From positions 62,001-126,000 of the forward strand of contig JAKSMO010000001.1 in assembly GCA_024400545.1 (NCBI GenBank): a stretch of 64,000 bases of DNA, in the 5' to 3' direction. Below the pieces are notes generated by a model that was given only the letters and a program-made list of their open reading frames with translations, did not search any database and had not been told where the DNA came from. This document shows, piece by piece, positions 55,370-63,446 of this stretch (the first letter of the stretch is position 1; the number at the start of each line of letters is the position of its first letter). Source of the stretch: Bacteroidales bacterium (GTDB taxonomy: Bacteria; Bacteroidota; Bacteroidia; Bacteroidales; P3). The position numbers and the translations under genes were made by a program.

Positions 55370-56710
55370 TTATTCAAACAGTCGGGCTACTTGGTTCATG
55401 GCCTTGGGCAGGGCAAACACAATTACCTTGTCGTTGGGCAGTATCTGCATGTCGCGGGTGGGCAAAATGCTCTCGCTGCCACGTATGATGCCACCGATAG
55501 TGGCGCCTTGGGGCAGCGAAAGTTCGCGGATGGTGTGGCGGGTGGCATGGGCCAGTTTGCCTACGTTAAATTCCATCAGCTCGGCGTTAGTGCCGCTCAG
55601 CCACTTGCTGCGCACGGCATCACCTTTCACTATAAAACGCGAGATATAGCTGGCCGTGATCAGCTTTTTGTTGATAATGGTGTCGATACCAATGTCTTGC
55701 GAAAGACTGATGAATCCGGTGTTCTCCACCAGCGCAATGGTGCGTTTCACGCCCAGCTTGCGGGCATGGAGGCAGGTCAGCACATTGGTTTCCGACGAGT
55801 CGGTCACCGAAATAAAAGCGTCGGTATGCTGTATGCCCTCTTCTTTCAGCAGCTCAATGTCGGTGGCGTCGCCGTTGATGATGAGTGTGTTGTTGAGCAG
55901 GTTGGCGGCTTCCTCGCAGCGGGCTTTCGATTCCTCAAACAGGGTGAGCTGGATCTTGTTTTCCAGGGTTTGGGCGGCAAATCGGCCAATACGGCCGGCA
56001 CCAACAATAAGGGCCTTTTTGATGGCAATATCGTGTTTGCCCGACACCTGCTTGATGGAGTCGAGCTGGTTGGGGCGGCTAATCAGGTAGGCCAGGTCGC
56101 CCTCTTGGAACATGGTGTCGATATGCGGAATGATGGTAGTGCCGTTGCGTAAGATGGCCACAATGCGCACCTGCAGGGTGTTGTAGGTCTGGATCAGCTC
56201 TTTCACGGTTTTGTTGATTACCGGTGAATCGGCTTCAAGGTGAATGAGATACATGGTGAGGAGGCCACTGCTGAAATCAAAGAACTCAGTGGCCACCGAG
56301 TTGTTGAGCAGGTTGGTGATTTCTTTGGCGGCAATGCGCTCGGGGCACACCATTTCGTCCACGCCAAACGAACGGAACATGTCGCGGTGCTTGGGGGTGA
56401 GCAGTTCGGCGTTTGATATGCGGGCCACAGTTTTCTTGGCTCCCAATTTCTTGGCCAGCACGCAGCTCATCAGATTAATGCTCTCGTCGTGCAGCACGGC
56501 AAGAAACAAGTCGCAATCATTTACATTGGCCTCGGCAAGTATTTGTGGCGAGGTGGAGGAACCGGCAATAGTCATCAAGTCCGTTTCCTTTTCCAAACGT
56601 TTCAACAGCTCCGAGTTGGGGTCCACCACCGTGATATTGTGGTCCAATTCGGTAAGCGATTTTGCGAGGTAAAATCCTACCTCTCCGTCTCCTGCGATAA
56701 TTATGTTCAT
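55370..56710 (-). CDS. trkA: Trk potassium transporter regulatory subunit TrkA
   Basis: A 446-residue cytosolic ring protein made of two RCK units. Each has a Rossmann NAD-binding part (MNIIIAGDGEVGFYLAKSL at the start; KKALIVGAGRIGRFAAQTL at about 228) followed by a TrkA-C domain. It gates the TrkH pore in response to NAD(H) or nucleotides. It is the first gene of the trkA-trkH-trkH operon, with a -7 box at 56741-56734. Confidence 0.95.
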   Translation of the reverse strand: MNIIIAGDGEVGFYLAKSLTELDHNITVVDPNSELLKRLEKETDLMTIAGSSTSPQILAEANVNDCDLFLAVLHDESINLMSCVLAKKLGAKKTVARISNAELLTPKHRDMFRSFGVDEMVCPERIAAKEITNLLNNSVATEFFDFSSGLLTMYLIHLEADSPVINKTVKELIQTYNTLQVRIVAILRNGTTIIPHIDTMFQEGDLAYLISRPNQLDSIKQVSGKHDIAIKKALIVGAGRIGRFAAQTLENKIQLTLFEESKARCEEAANLLNNTLIINGDATDIELLKEEGIQHTDAFISVTDSSETNVLTCLHARKLGVKRTIALVENTGFISLSQDIGIDTIINKKLITASYISRFIVKGDAVRSKWLSGTNAELMEFNVGKLAHATRHTIRELSLPQGATIGGIIRGSESILPTRDMQILPNDKVIVFALPKAMNQVARLFE

Positions 56711-56733
56711 TATTTTTCAAAAAAATTGGGCGG

Positions 56734-56741
56734 CAAAATTA
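56734..56741 (-). promoter_or_regulatory. -7 box of the trkA operon
   Basis: TAATTTTG on the minus strand, 23 bases before the trkA ATG. The -33 element is not clear. Confidence 0.5.
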
Positions 56742-56945
56742 CGAAAAAAAATCGATAAAAATGATTTTGACCTCAACTTTAACTTCACCTTCGCCTGAGA
56801 GCGGTAGGTGGAGCCTGATGGGCTATCAGGGGCAAGTGGGTCTTGCCAATCCATGTCAAGAAATGGCGAGCTACGCATTCTTTGGTTCTTTTTGAAATTA
56901 TTTAGAGCTCTGTGCGATAAATTGTTAGGGGTGAATGCGGCTACT

Positions 56946-57083
56946 GGGTGCACCATGGTGCACCACTTTTTACAACATTTTTATTATGGGGGGATTGATC
57001 GCCCATTATAATGATATTCTCTATGGAACATCAATCCCCCTCTTATACGAAAGTTATAGAACAACATGCACCATGGTGCACCC
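56946..57083. repeat. MITE-like nested palindromic element (138 bp)
   Basis: The ends are 17-bp inverted repeats, GGGTGCACCATGGTGCA (56946-56962) and its complement (57067-57083). Inside lies a second inverted pair, GGGGGATTGAT (56989-56999) with ATCAATCCCCC (57030-57040). A 10-bp palindrome CATTATAATG sits in the loop (57004-57013). Spacing on the two sides is nearly equal. No target-site duplication is obvious. Confidence 0.65.
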
Positions 57084-57283
57084 AATTTTTGCCAATCGTT
57101 GATAATCAATCAGTTGTGTTTTTTGAAAAAACTCAGTGTCCGTTCGGTCGCAAGGCACTTAGCACTTTGCAGCGAAAAATCCAGGCCGGAGGCACCCATA
57201 CTGCCGGGTTTGCTGCACAAGAAAACATAGGGGTGTAGCTCCTCATTTTTTACTGGGCAGAAGTTTCGAGGAAGCTCTGAAGA

Positions 57284-57309
57284 AGCTCCGTCGGCCGCGA
57301 CGGAGCTTT
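57284..57309. repeat. GC-rich perfect hairpin (AGCTCCGTCG)
   Basis: AAGCTCCGTCG (57284-57294) and CGACGGAGCTT (57299-57309) form a perfect 11-bp stem with a 4-base loop. The same unit occurs beside repeat copy 1 (4191-4246). Confidence 0.65.
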
Positions 57310-57403
57310 GGCTGTGCTAATAGGGAGGTGTTGGGTTGGCTGAAATTTGCAATCCTGCTTTGGGTGTTGCTGTCCGCGAACACGAAAAAATAACGCTTGA
57401 TGC

Positions 57404-57488
57404 GGGTAATGTTGGGCATTGTTGTCTCTTTGCGTCTCTTTGCGTCCCTTTGTGGCGCAAACGAGGTTCGGGCCAGTGTAATTTTGCA
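57404..57488 (+). repeat. Dispersed intergenic repeat, copy 2
   Basis: This 85-bp block aligns without gaps to the reverse complement of 4077-4161. Its right end carries TGTAATTTTGCA, a -7-like box (57479-57486) reading toward the acyl-CoA ligase gene. A TTG lies 26 bases upstream of the box in both copies, longer than the usual spacer. Confidence 0.65.
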
Positions 57489-57571
57489 ACGTGAATTGTT
57501 TGAGTTGGGGGTATTCGGCAATTCAAACGTTAAATTTTTTAATTTTTTTTCGATATGTCAAAAAAAACTTG

Positions 57572-57579
57572 TACTTTTG
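57572..57579 (+). promoter_or_regulatory. -7 box of the acyl-CoA ligase gene
   Basis: TACTTTTG, 22 bases before the ATG at 57602. Confidence 0.55.
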
Positions 57580-57601
57580 CAATTTCAAAATTATTGTTAA
57601 A

Positions 57602-59482
57602 ATGGAAATAACACGCACATTTGATCTGCTGGATTACATCCTGGAAAAATACCCTAACAAAGAAGACGTTCTTTGCTGCAAAGAGAAGGGCGAATGGGTG
57701 AAATACAGCGCTCAGAAATATTACAATATCGCCAATTATATGGCTTGCGGCCTTATTGAGATGGGTCTGCAGCCCGGCGACAAGGTGGTGACCATGTCGG
57801 CCAACTGCCCCGAATGGAATTTTATTGATATGGCCCTTTCGCTCACCGGTGTGATACATGTGCCCATCTATCCCACCCTCAGTGTGGAGAACTATGTGCA
57901 TATCATCAAGCACTGCGAAGCGCAATATATTTTTGTGAGCAGCAAAAAACTGCTTGGCCACATTTTGCCCGCTTTGGAGAAGGTGGAGAACGCTCCCAAG
58001 GTTTATACGCTGGACAAGATTGAGGGCTATCCCCGCACTTTTGACATCTTGAAGCTTGGCATGGCCTCGCAAGAGAAGAACGCCCCCATTTTGGAAGCGC
58101 GTAAGAGTGCCATCCGTCCCGAAGACTGTGCAACCCTCATCTACACCTCGGGCACTACTGGCGACCCCAAGGGCGTGATGCTCTCGCACCGCAACCTTTG
58201 CTCCAATTTCTTGGCCCATGCCAAGGTGAACCCGATGAAGGAGGGCGACAAGGCATTGAGTTTCTTGCCGCTGAACCATATCTACGAGCGTAGTCTCAAC
58301 TATCATTTCCAGGTAAAGGGTGTGGGCATCTATTATGCCGAGAATATGGGCACTATCCAGCAAAATATGATGGAAACCCAGGCCAATGGTTTCTGCGCCG
58401 TGCCCCGTGTGCTGGAAATGGTTTACGACAAGCTCTATGCCGCAGGCAAAGACTTTAAGGGCATTAAGAAGAAAATTTATAATCGTGCCTTCAAGCATGG
58501 TGCCCGCTGGGATTATGGCTATTTTAAGCGGGTGTCGCTGCTCTATCAGATCAGTCAGAAATTCTACGATTATGTGGTCTATCGCCATTGGCGTGAGAAA
58601 TTCGGTGGCAAACGCCTCATTATTATCACAGGTTCTAGTTCTATCCAACCCAAGCTGCTGCGCACTTTTGCCGCTGCTGGTATTATGATTTATGAGGGCT
58701 ATGGCCTGTCGGAAACCTCGCCTGTGATTGCGGTCAACAATCCCGTGAAGAAACAGGTGCGCATAGGCACTGTGGGTCCCATCTTGGAAGGCGTGGAGGT
58801 GAAATTTGCCGAGGATGGCGAGATCCTTACCCGCGGACCTCATGTGATGATGGGTTATTACAAAGACCCCGAATATACCAAGCAGGTTATCGAGCCCGAC
58901 GGCTGGTTCCATACCGGCGATGTGGGCGAACTGGTGGGCAATTTTGGCGGCCTTACGGGTGTGCAGTATTTGCGCATCACCGACCGCAAAAAGGATATCT
59001 TCAAACTCTCGGCCGGCAAATACATTGCTCCACAGCTGCTGGAAAACAAGATGCGCGACTCTGAGTATATCGACCAGGCTATGATTGTGGGCGAGAATCA
59101 GAAGAGTGTGTCGGCCATTATCTCGCCCAATTTCAACACCTTGCATTATTGGGCACTGAAGCACCATCTGCATTATCGCGACAATATGGCTTTGATACAG
59201 ATGCCCGAGGTGAAGGAGAAGTTTCGCGAGGTTATTGCCGAAATCAATCGCGAATTTGCCGCCCACGAGCAGATAAAGAGCTTCCGCCTGGTGGCCGATG
59301 AGTGGAGCGCCAACAATGGTTTGCTGTCGCCCACTTTGAAGTTGCGTCGCAAAGTGCTGCTGGAGAAATATAAAGGTTTGATTGCCGAAATCTATGGCGG
59401 CGAACAGCCTTCGAGCAATCCCATTCTTTCGGCTTTCCGCAATGTGGAACTGCCCAACTTCGGCTTTGGCAAAAAGAAATAA
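57602..59482 (+). CDS. Long-chain fatty acid-CoA ligase (AMP-binding)
   Basis: A 626-residue ANL-superfamily enzyme that activates fatty acids to acyl-CoA through an acyl-adenylate. The P-loop TLIYTSGTTGDPKGVMLSH, the YEGYGLSETSP motif, GWFHTGDVGEL and RKKDIFKLSAGKYIAP (C-terminal hinge and catalytic region) are present. The length fits the long-chain group with an extra middle segment (FKGIKKKIYNRAFKHG). The Met at 57602 follows the promoter directly; the upstream in-frame Met at 57491 lies in the repeat region and is rejected. Confidence 0.93.
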   Translation: MEITRTFDLLDYILEKYPNKEDVLCCKEKGEWVKYSAQKYYNIANYMACGLIEMGLQPGDKVVTMSANCPEWNFIDMALSLTGVIHVPIYPTLSVENYVHIIKHCEAQYIFVSSKKLLGHILPALEKVENAPKVYTLDKIEGYPRTFDILKLGMASQEKNAPILEARKSAIRPEDCATLIYTSGTTGDPKGVMLSHRNLCSNFLAHAKVNPMKEGDKALSFLPLNHIYERSLNYHFQVKGVGIYYAENMGTIQQNMMETQANGFCAVPRVLEMVYDKLYAAGKDFKGIKKKIYNRAFKHGARWDYGYFKRVSLLYQISQKFYDYVVYRHWREKFGGKRLIIITGSSSIQPKLLRTFAAAGIMIYEGYGLSETSPVIAVNNPVKKQVRIGTVGPILEGVEVKFAEDGEILTRGPHVMMGYYKDPEYTKQVIEPDGWFHTGDVGELVGNFGGLTGVQYLRITDRKKDIFKLSAGKYIAPQLLENKMRDSEYIDQAMIVGENQKSVSAIISPNFNTLHYWALKHHLHYRDNMALIQMPEVKEKFREVIAEINREFAAHEQIKSFRLVADEWSANNGLLSPTLKLRRKVLLEKYKGLIAEIYGGEQPSSNPILSAFRNVELPNFGFGKKK

Positions 59483-59499
59483 TAGCAATTGCTATAATG

Positions 59500-59532
59500 A
59501 AAAAAAGGCAGCTCGGAGGGCTGCCTTTTTTT
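59500..59532. terminator. Bidirectional terminator after the acyl-CoA ligase gene
   Basis: A7-GGCAGC (59500-59512), 7-base loop, GCTGCC-T7 (59520-59532). It lies between the ligase gene (+) and the small lipoprotein gene (-). Confidence 0.85.
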
Positions 59533-59550
59533 GTTCTGCCTAACGAAAGG

Positions 59551-59763
59551 TTAGCGGCATTCAAGACCGGTCTTCTTGTTGTTGATCTCGATAACGGTGC
59601 TGTAGTCGGAGCATTTCTGGCCTTCTTTCAGTTTGTCTTTGCTGAATTCTTCGGTGCCCTTCTTTTCACCGTTCAACCATTTGGTGCAGGTGCAGTTTTT
59701 GCTGCAGGAAGAGAAACATGCTACAGTGGCCATAACGGCAAGAGCTAAAACGACTTTCTTCAT
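59551..59763 (-). CDS. Small cysteine-rich lipoprotein (70 aa)
   Basis: A 70-residue protein with a signal peptide and lipobox (MKKVVLALAVMATVACFSSC, lipidated Cys at about 20). The mature part is about 50 residues with four further cysteines (SKNCTCTKW ... GQKCSDY ... GLECR), enough for two disulfides. I do not recognise the family. It is monocistronic, with a -7 box TATTTTTG at 59818-59811 on the minus strand. Confidence 0.78.
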   Translation of the reverse strand: MKKVVLALAVMATVACFSSCSKNCTCTKWLNGEKKGTEEFSKDKLKEGQKCSDYSTVIEINNKKTGLECR

Positions 59764-59810
59764 AGTTTAGTTGTTTTTAAGGTTGGTAATACAATCATTA
59801 TTTCGGTTTG

Positions 59811-59818
59811 CAAAAATA
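59811..59818 (-). promoter_or_regulatory. -7 box of the small lipoprotein gene
   Basis: TATTTTTG on the minus strand, 47 bases before the ATG; it is divergent from the promoter at 59870. Confidence 0.45.
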
Positions 59819-59869
59819 CTACTTTTTTTCAAAATGATGATTTTTTTTTCTTGTGTATTGAAAAAAATG

Positions 59870-59877
59870 TATATTTG
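59870..59877 (+). promoter_or_regulatory. -7 box of the secreted-protein operon
   Basis: TATATTTG, 65 bases before the ATG at 59943. A TTG at 59851-59853 leaves a 16-base spacer, shorter than consensus. Confidence 0.5.
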
Positions 59878-59942
59878 CAGTGTTGATAATGTGGGTTGTG
59901 GTTTTGTTTTTTTGTATGTAATTTATTGAAAATATATTTGTT

Positions 59943-61412
59943 ATGAAGAAAATTGTGTTATTGTTGTTGTCGTTCTTTTTTTTAGAGAGCGTGTGGTGCC
60001 AGTACTATCGGCCGGCGTTGGCCAGTTCGGTGGTAAACATGCCAACTTGTATGGGCGATGGCGCTATTTGCCGTAGTTACGGTAATGCCAAGGTTTTAGT
60101 GCATCATGTTGACCTTGCCGACAGGCATCGTCATCACTTTGCCCTTCAGCTGTCGGATACCAACGTGATATCAGAGTTGGTTGTGACACTTGGAGGACAG
60201 AATGACGTGAATGATACGTTGTATGAAATTAGAGATATGCGGGTGTTGGGCGATACATGCTATTTTTGTGGGCGTCGTAAGGTGAATAGGGGCGAACCTG
60301 TTTATGACAATTGGGGGCATGTTCTTGATCCCGGTGTTGAATATAAAGGAGTGCTTGGATGGTTTCCGATATCGGACTTTCGGTCCCAGTCGGTAGAAGT
60401 TAATGTCTATCATGCTGATTTTGCTCAAGATATGTCGCGGTTGACAGTACGTAGAAAGGAGCCGGGTTTATGGCCGTGGTACGATTTGAAGGTTACGGCC
60501 ATCGGCATCGATGCACAAGGTAGGCAATGTGTGACGGAAATGATTACTCCATCTTCTTCGCCTCTGATGTGCGGAGGTTGGGGAATAACTAATTATGTGC
60601 TGGTCGGTTCTAACGACGAGCTGTTTTGCGACGTTTTGGATACCGAAACGGGCACCCTGCTGCTGGCTGTTGATACGTCCGATGCGGATGGCATTGATAG
60701 GCACCGAAAGCTAGTTCTGCACAATATATACCGTGAAGGTTTGTCGGTCGGCAATTTTAGCACGGGAAGGCGTTTGCATTTTGACGAGGAACCCAGCGGT
60801 TGGGGGTGGCATAGCAATGATGTTACGGCAAAGATGGCTTTGGCCGGAGAGGGCCAAGTGAGTTTGGCGTTTCCCAGTGTCAATATAGAGGATGGCAGGA
60901 CTGGTATTGTCCATGTAATGCTGAATAGTGAAGGGGATTTCTTGTCGGGGTCAGTTGTGGATTGTTCGGCTGGCGCAAGTGTGCAAGATGTGGCGTTTGT
61001 TCGTCGGAGTGGATACAGCGGCGTGCTGCTACGCGACAATCAAATGTATGATGGGGCGGTGATGCTGATTCCGACCAATACGATTGGAACGGCGGCACGG
61101 CTGAACCTGCCTTATACTAGATTGCAGTCGGTTTGCAATTATTTCGATAATACTTTTTTCTCTGCAGGATTTAATCGGGAGTCTTCTCTTGTGAAATGTA
61201 TCTCGCAACACCCTTTGGCTGTTGACCGGACTTGCGTCAATGTGAATAATATCCAACAGCAACGGATTGAAAATGTGGTTGCGGAAAAGGCTAATTACAA
61301 TTGGGAGGGTGCTGGACCAAGTGGTGATTCATTCGTGCGAATTGGCACTGTATTGGCTACCGGACGGGTGACAGAGTGTTCTCAACCTTTAGGAACTGCT
61401 GAAAGATTATAA
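59943..61412 (+). CDS. Secreted protein of unknown function (489 aa)
   Basis: A 489-residue protein with a signal peptide (about 1-19, ending VWC/Q) and a mostly beta-rich body with about eleven cysteines. No domain is recognised with confidence. There is no C-terminal sorting domain: it ends TECSQPLGTAERL, so it may stay in the periplasm or be exported otherwise. The next gene, a type IX cargo, starts 11 bases downstream and shares the promoter. Confidence 0.8.
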   Translation: MKKIVLLLLSFFFLESVWCQYYRPALASSVVNMPTCMGDGAICRSYGNAKVLVHHVDLADRHRHHFALQLSDTNVISELVVTLGGQNDVNDTLYEIRDMRVLGDTCYFCGRRKVNRGEPVYDNWGHVLDPGVEYKGVLGWFPISDFRSQSVEVNVYHADFAQDMSRLTVRRKEPGLWPWYDLKVTAIGIDAQGRQCVTEMITPSSSPLMCGGWGITNYVLVGSNDELFCDVLDTETGTLLLAVDTSDADGIDRHRKLVLHNIYREGLSVGNFSTGRRLHFDEEPSGWGWHSNDVTAKMALAGEGQVSLAFPSVNIEDGRTGIVHVMLNSEGDFLSGSVVDCSAGASVQDVAFVRRSGYSGVLLRDNQMYDGAVMLIPTNTIGTAARLNLPYTRLQSVCNYFDNTFFSAGFNRESSLVKCISQHPLAVDRTCVNVNNIQQQRIENVVAEKANYNWEGAGPSGDSFVRIGTVLATGRVTECSQPLGTAERL

Positions 61413-61423
61413 AAAATACGGAT

Positions 61424-62962
61424 ATGAAAAAGATTTGTTTTGTTTTCTTGATGATTTCATCAATTGCTGTATGGGGTCAGGCTCCTGATGTTTCGAGTCC
61501 GACGGCACCAAAATCGATGTGGTGGGATACTTGTGTGCTGGATACCGTGGTGGGGCGAAACCCGAAATACCATTATACTACCTGGTACGATACCTGCCCG
61601 GCATTTTTTGATACCACACCGGGGCATTTTACACCTACAACTGCAACTTTTACGACGTTAGGGGGTAGTTATGGAGGGTATTATCGTAATAATTTTATGA
61701 TTTTCAAGGAATATACTAGCGATACGTTGGTGGTAAGGGGGCTTTCCTGTGTGGCTTCTGACAGTGTGTTGGACAATTGGGGCCAGGCAAATGGCCCTAT
61801 TCATTATTATTACACCCCGCAGCATGATACGTTGCCGGAACACCTATATTTGATTTCGTGGGATGAGGATCTTAAGAATCCGAATTTTACAGTGATTGAT
61901 TCCGCCCAGTGGAATGACAAAAAACCACATGTGACAAAGATACCCAGGCATAATGATACTGCAACTTATGGTTTTTCGTATGGCTACGAATATGAAGCCT
62001 ATTTTACTACGTCGCACAAGGTGATAGGCCATTTCTATATTATGGCATCGCATAGAGGCAATGCGGAAGATCATGGTATTGTTTATCACCATCAGCCAGT
62101 GTTCTATTCGCGGGTGAACTATCAGCCAATTCATCGTTGCTGGGACGGGCATCCTCTTCAACCCAACTACTTAGGGGATTACTATATAGAACACCCCGGC
62201 ATGCTTGGTCCCGGTTATCATTGGTGTCTGGGCAAATTGTTCGGCCCGTCGTGTTTCCATGCTATTGTTCAGCTTAAGCGCATGGTGGTTGCCGAGGCCG
62301 ACGAAGAGGGGCATGGTAGAGTGGAAGGCGGCGGCGAACGATACGATTCTACATATATCACGCTCACAGCAGTGCCCGAAGTGGGTTATCGCTTCGGCCA
62401 TTGGAGCGACGGCGATACCAATAATCCCCGGCAGGTGTATGTGCTAAGCGATACGTCTTTTGTGGCATCTTTTGAACCTAAGGCGGTGTATAGGCTGGCT
62501 ACCGAGTCGTCTTATCCCATTTTGACTACGGTCGAGGGTGCTGGGTTGTATTATGACCAGGATACGGCAGTGTTGTATGCCCATTGTTCGAGAGGAATTG
62601 AATTTGAGGCCTGGAACGATGGGGATACGTGCAACCCTCGCCAAGTGGTGGTGACTCAGGATACCTCGTTTGCGGCCAAATTCAGATTAAAATACACGCA
62701 GGATATTGCGGAAGTTAGCCCTTCGTTCTTCTCGATAAGACCTAATCCAGCCCATAATGAGTTTCGAGTGGTCGTGAACCAATTCGTGGGCAAAGACCTT
62801 GAGCTGGTTTTGCGCGACGCTTCGGGCCGATTGGTCCGGCGTATGAAGATGGACTCCGATAAGGTGTTGGTGGATGCAACCAATCTGCCAGCCGGTGCCT
62901 ATTGGGTCACGCTGGAATTGCCCGACGGAAAGTATGCTACGCAAAAATTGATAATTAAATAA
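61424..62962 (+). CDS. T9SS-secreted protein with two InlB-like repeats (512 aa)
   Basis: A 512-residue secreted protein. It has a signal peptide (1-19, ending AVWGQ), a unique N-terminal region rich in Tyr, His and Trp (about 25-280), and two divergent Listeria-Bacteroides (InlB B) repeats (about 288-345 and 355-415, each ending NPRQVxVxxDTSFxAxF). A type A C-terminal sorting domain (about 428-512, FSIRPNPAHNEFRV ... LPAGAYWVTLELPDGKYATQKLIIK) directs type IX export. The function of the N-terminal region is unknown. It is the second gene of a two-gene operon. Confidence 0.87.
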   Translation: MKKICFVFLMISSIAVWGQAPDVSSPTAPKSMWWDTCVLDTVVGRNPKYHYTTWYDTCPAFFDTTPGHFTPTTATFTTLGGSYGGYYRNNFMIFKEYTSDTLVVRGLSCVASDSVLDNWGQANGPIHYYYTPQHDTLPEHLYLISWDEDLKNPNFTVIDSAQWNDKKPHVTKIPRHNDTATYGFSYGYEYEAYFTTSHKVIGHFYIMASHRGNAEDHGIVYHHQPVFYSRVNYQPIHRCWDGHPLQPNYLGDYYIEHPGMLGPGYHWCLGKLFGPSCFHAIVQLKRMVVAEADEEGHGRVEGGGERYDSTYITLTAVPEVGYRFGHWSDGDTNNPRQVYVLSDTSFVASFEPKAVYRLATESSYPILTTVEGAGLYYDQDTAVLYAHCSRGIEFEAWNDGDTCNPRQVVVTQDTSFAAKFRLKYTQDIAEVSPSFFSIRPNPAHNEFRVVVNQFVGKDLELVLRDASGRLVRRMKMDSDKVLVDATNLPAGAYWVTLELPDGKYATQKLIIK

Positions 62963-63139
62963 AGCAATTCGTTGCTATTCATTTTATTGTGCGATTGTTG
63001 CCAGTTTGTGCGGAAAGAGATGCATGAATTGATTGAAAAAATAAGTTTTTAAGGGTGCAAAATGGTGAATAATGAGATGTGAGAGGAAAAGAATGTTGCT
63101 TTGTATTCAGTAAGTTGCATTGTTTTTTGAAAAAAAATT

Positions 63140-63169
63140 TTGTCATGTCGAAAAAAGTTCGTAATTTTG
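63140..63169 (+). promoter_or_regulatory. Promoter of the tRNA-Val genes
   Basis: TTG (63140-63142), 19 bases and TAATTTTG (63162-63169). The first tRNA starts 22 bases further on. Confidence 0.75.
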
Positions 63170-63191
63170 CACCCGCTTTTCGAGAGAAAAT

Positions 63192-63266
63192 GATCTGTTA
63201 GCTCAGTTGGTTTAGAGCGCTTGCTTGACAGGCAAGAGGTCACAAGTTCAAATCTTGTACAGATCA
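63192..63266 (+). tRNA. tRNA-Val (anticodon GAC)
   Basis: 75 nt. Acceptor stem GATCTGT/ACAGATC with discriminator A. Anticodon stem CTTGC/GCAAG with loop TTGACAG, anticodon GAC. T-arm has GTTCAAATC. No encoded CCA. Confidence 0.95.
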
Positions 63267-63270
63267 CGTC

Positions 63271-63298
63271 AAGGTGAAGCAAAGCTTCGCCTTTTTTT
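63271..63298 (+). terminator. Hairpin after tRNA-Val(GAC)
   Basis: AAGGTGAAGC (63271-63280), AAA loop, GCTTCGCCTT (63284-63293) with one G-T pair, then a T-tract to 63298. Confidence 0.75.
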
Positions 63299-63322
63299 AC
63301 AAAAAGAAAGACTGCGAGTCAT

Positions 63323-63397
63323 GGTCTGTTAGCTCAGTTGGTTCAGAGCGCTTCCTTCACACGGAAGAGGTCGACAGTTCGAATCTGCCACAGACCA
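63323..63397 (+). tRNA. tRNA-Val (anticodon CAC)
   Basis: 75 nt. Acceptor GGTCTGT/ACAGACC, discriminator A. Anticodon stem CTTCC/GGAAG, loop TTCACAC, anticodon CAC. It resembles the preceding tRNA-Val closely in the D-arm. No promoter of its own is seen. Confidence 0.95.
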
Positions 63398-63404
63398 CTC
63401 AAGG

Positions 63405-63433
63405 AACGGCATCATCTAAGGTGTCGTTTTTTT
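63405..63433 (+). terminator. Hairpin after tRNA-Val(CAC)
   Basis: AACGGCATC (63405-63413) pairs with GGTGTCGTT (63420-63428) with G-T pairs, followed by a T-tract. It ends 13 bases before the tcdA start. Confidence 0.65.
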
Positions 63434-63446
63434 ATTGACAGATATT

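Larger units (their letters stand above)
56711..57601. other. 891-bp intergenic region between trkA and the acyl-CoA ligase
   Basis: It contains the trkA -7 box, a nested palindromic element (56946-57083), a perfect GC-rich hairpin (57284-57309), repeat copy 2 (57404-57488) and the ligase promoter (57572-57579). A 75-codon open frame at 57011-57238 starts inside the palindrome and has no coding signature. Confidence 0.6.

Noticed and set aside
57011..57238. 75-codon frame in the trkA-ligase intergenic region
   Set aside because: It begins inside the nested palindrome, has no signal or domain, and its composition is that of non-coding DNA.
57539..59488. 649-codon open frame antisense to the acyl-CoA ligase gene
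   Set aside because: It covers the whole ligase gene on the other strand, has no family motif and arises from the codon bias of the real gene.
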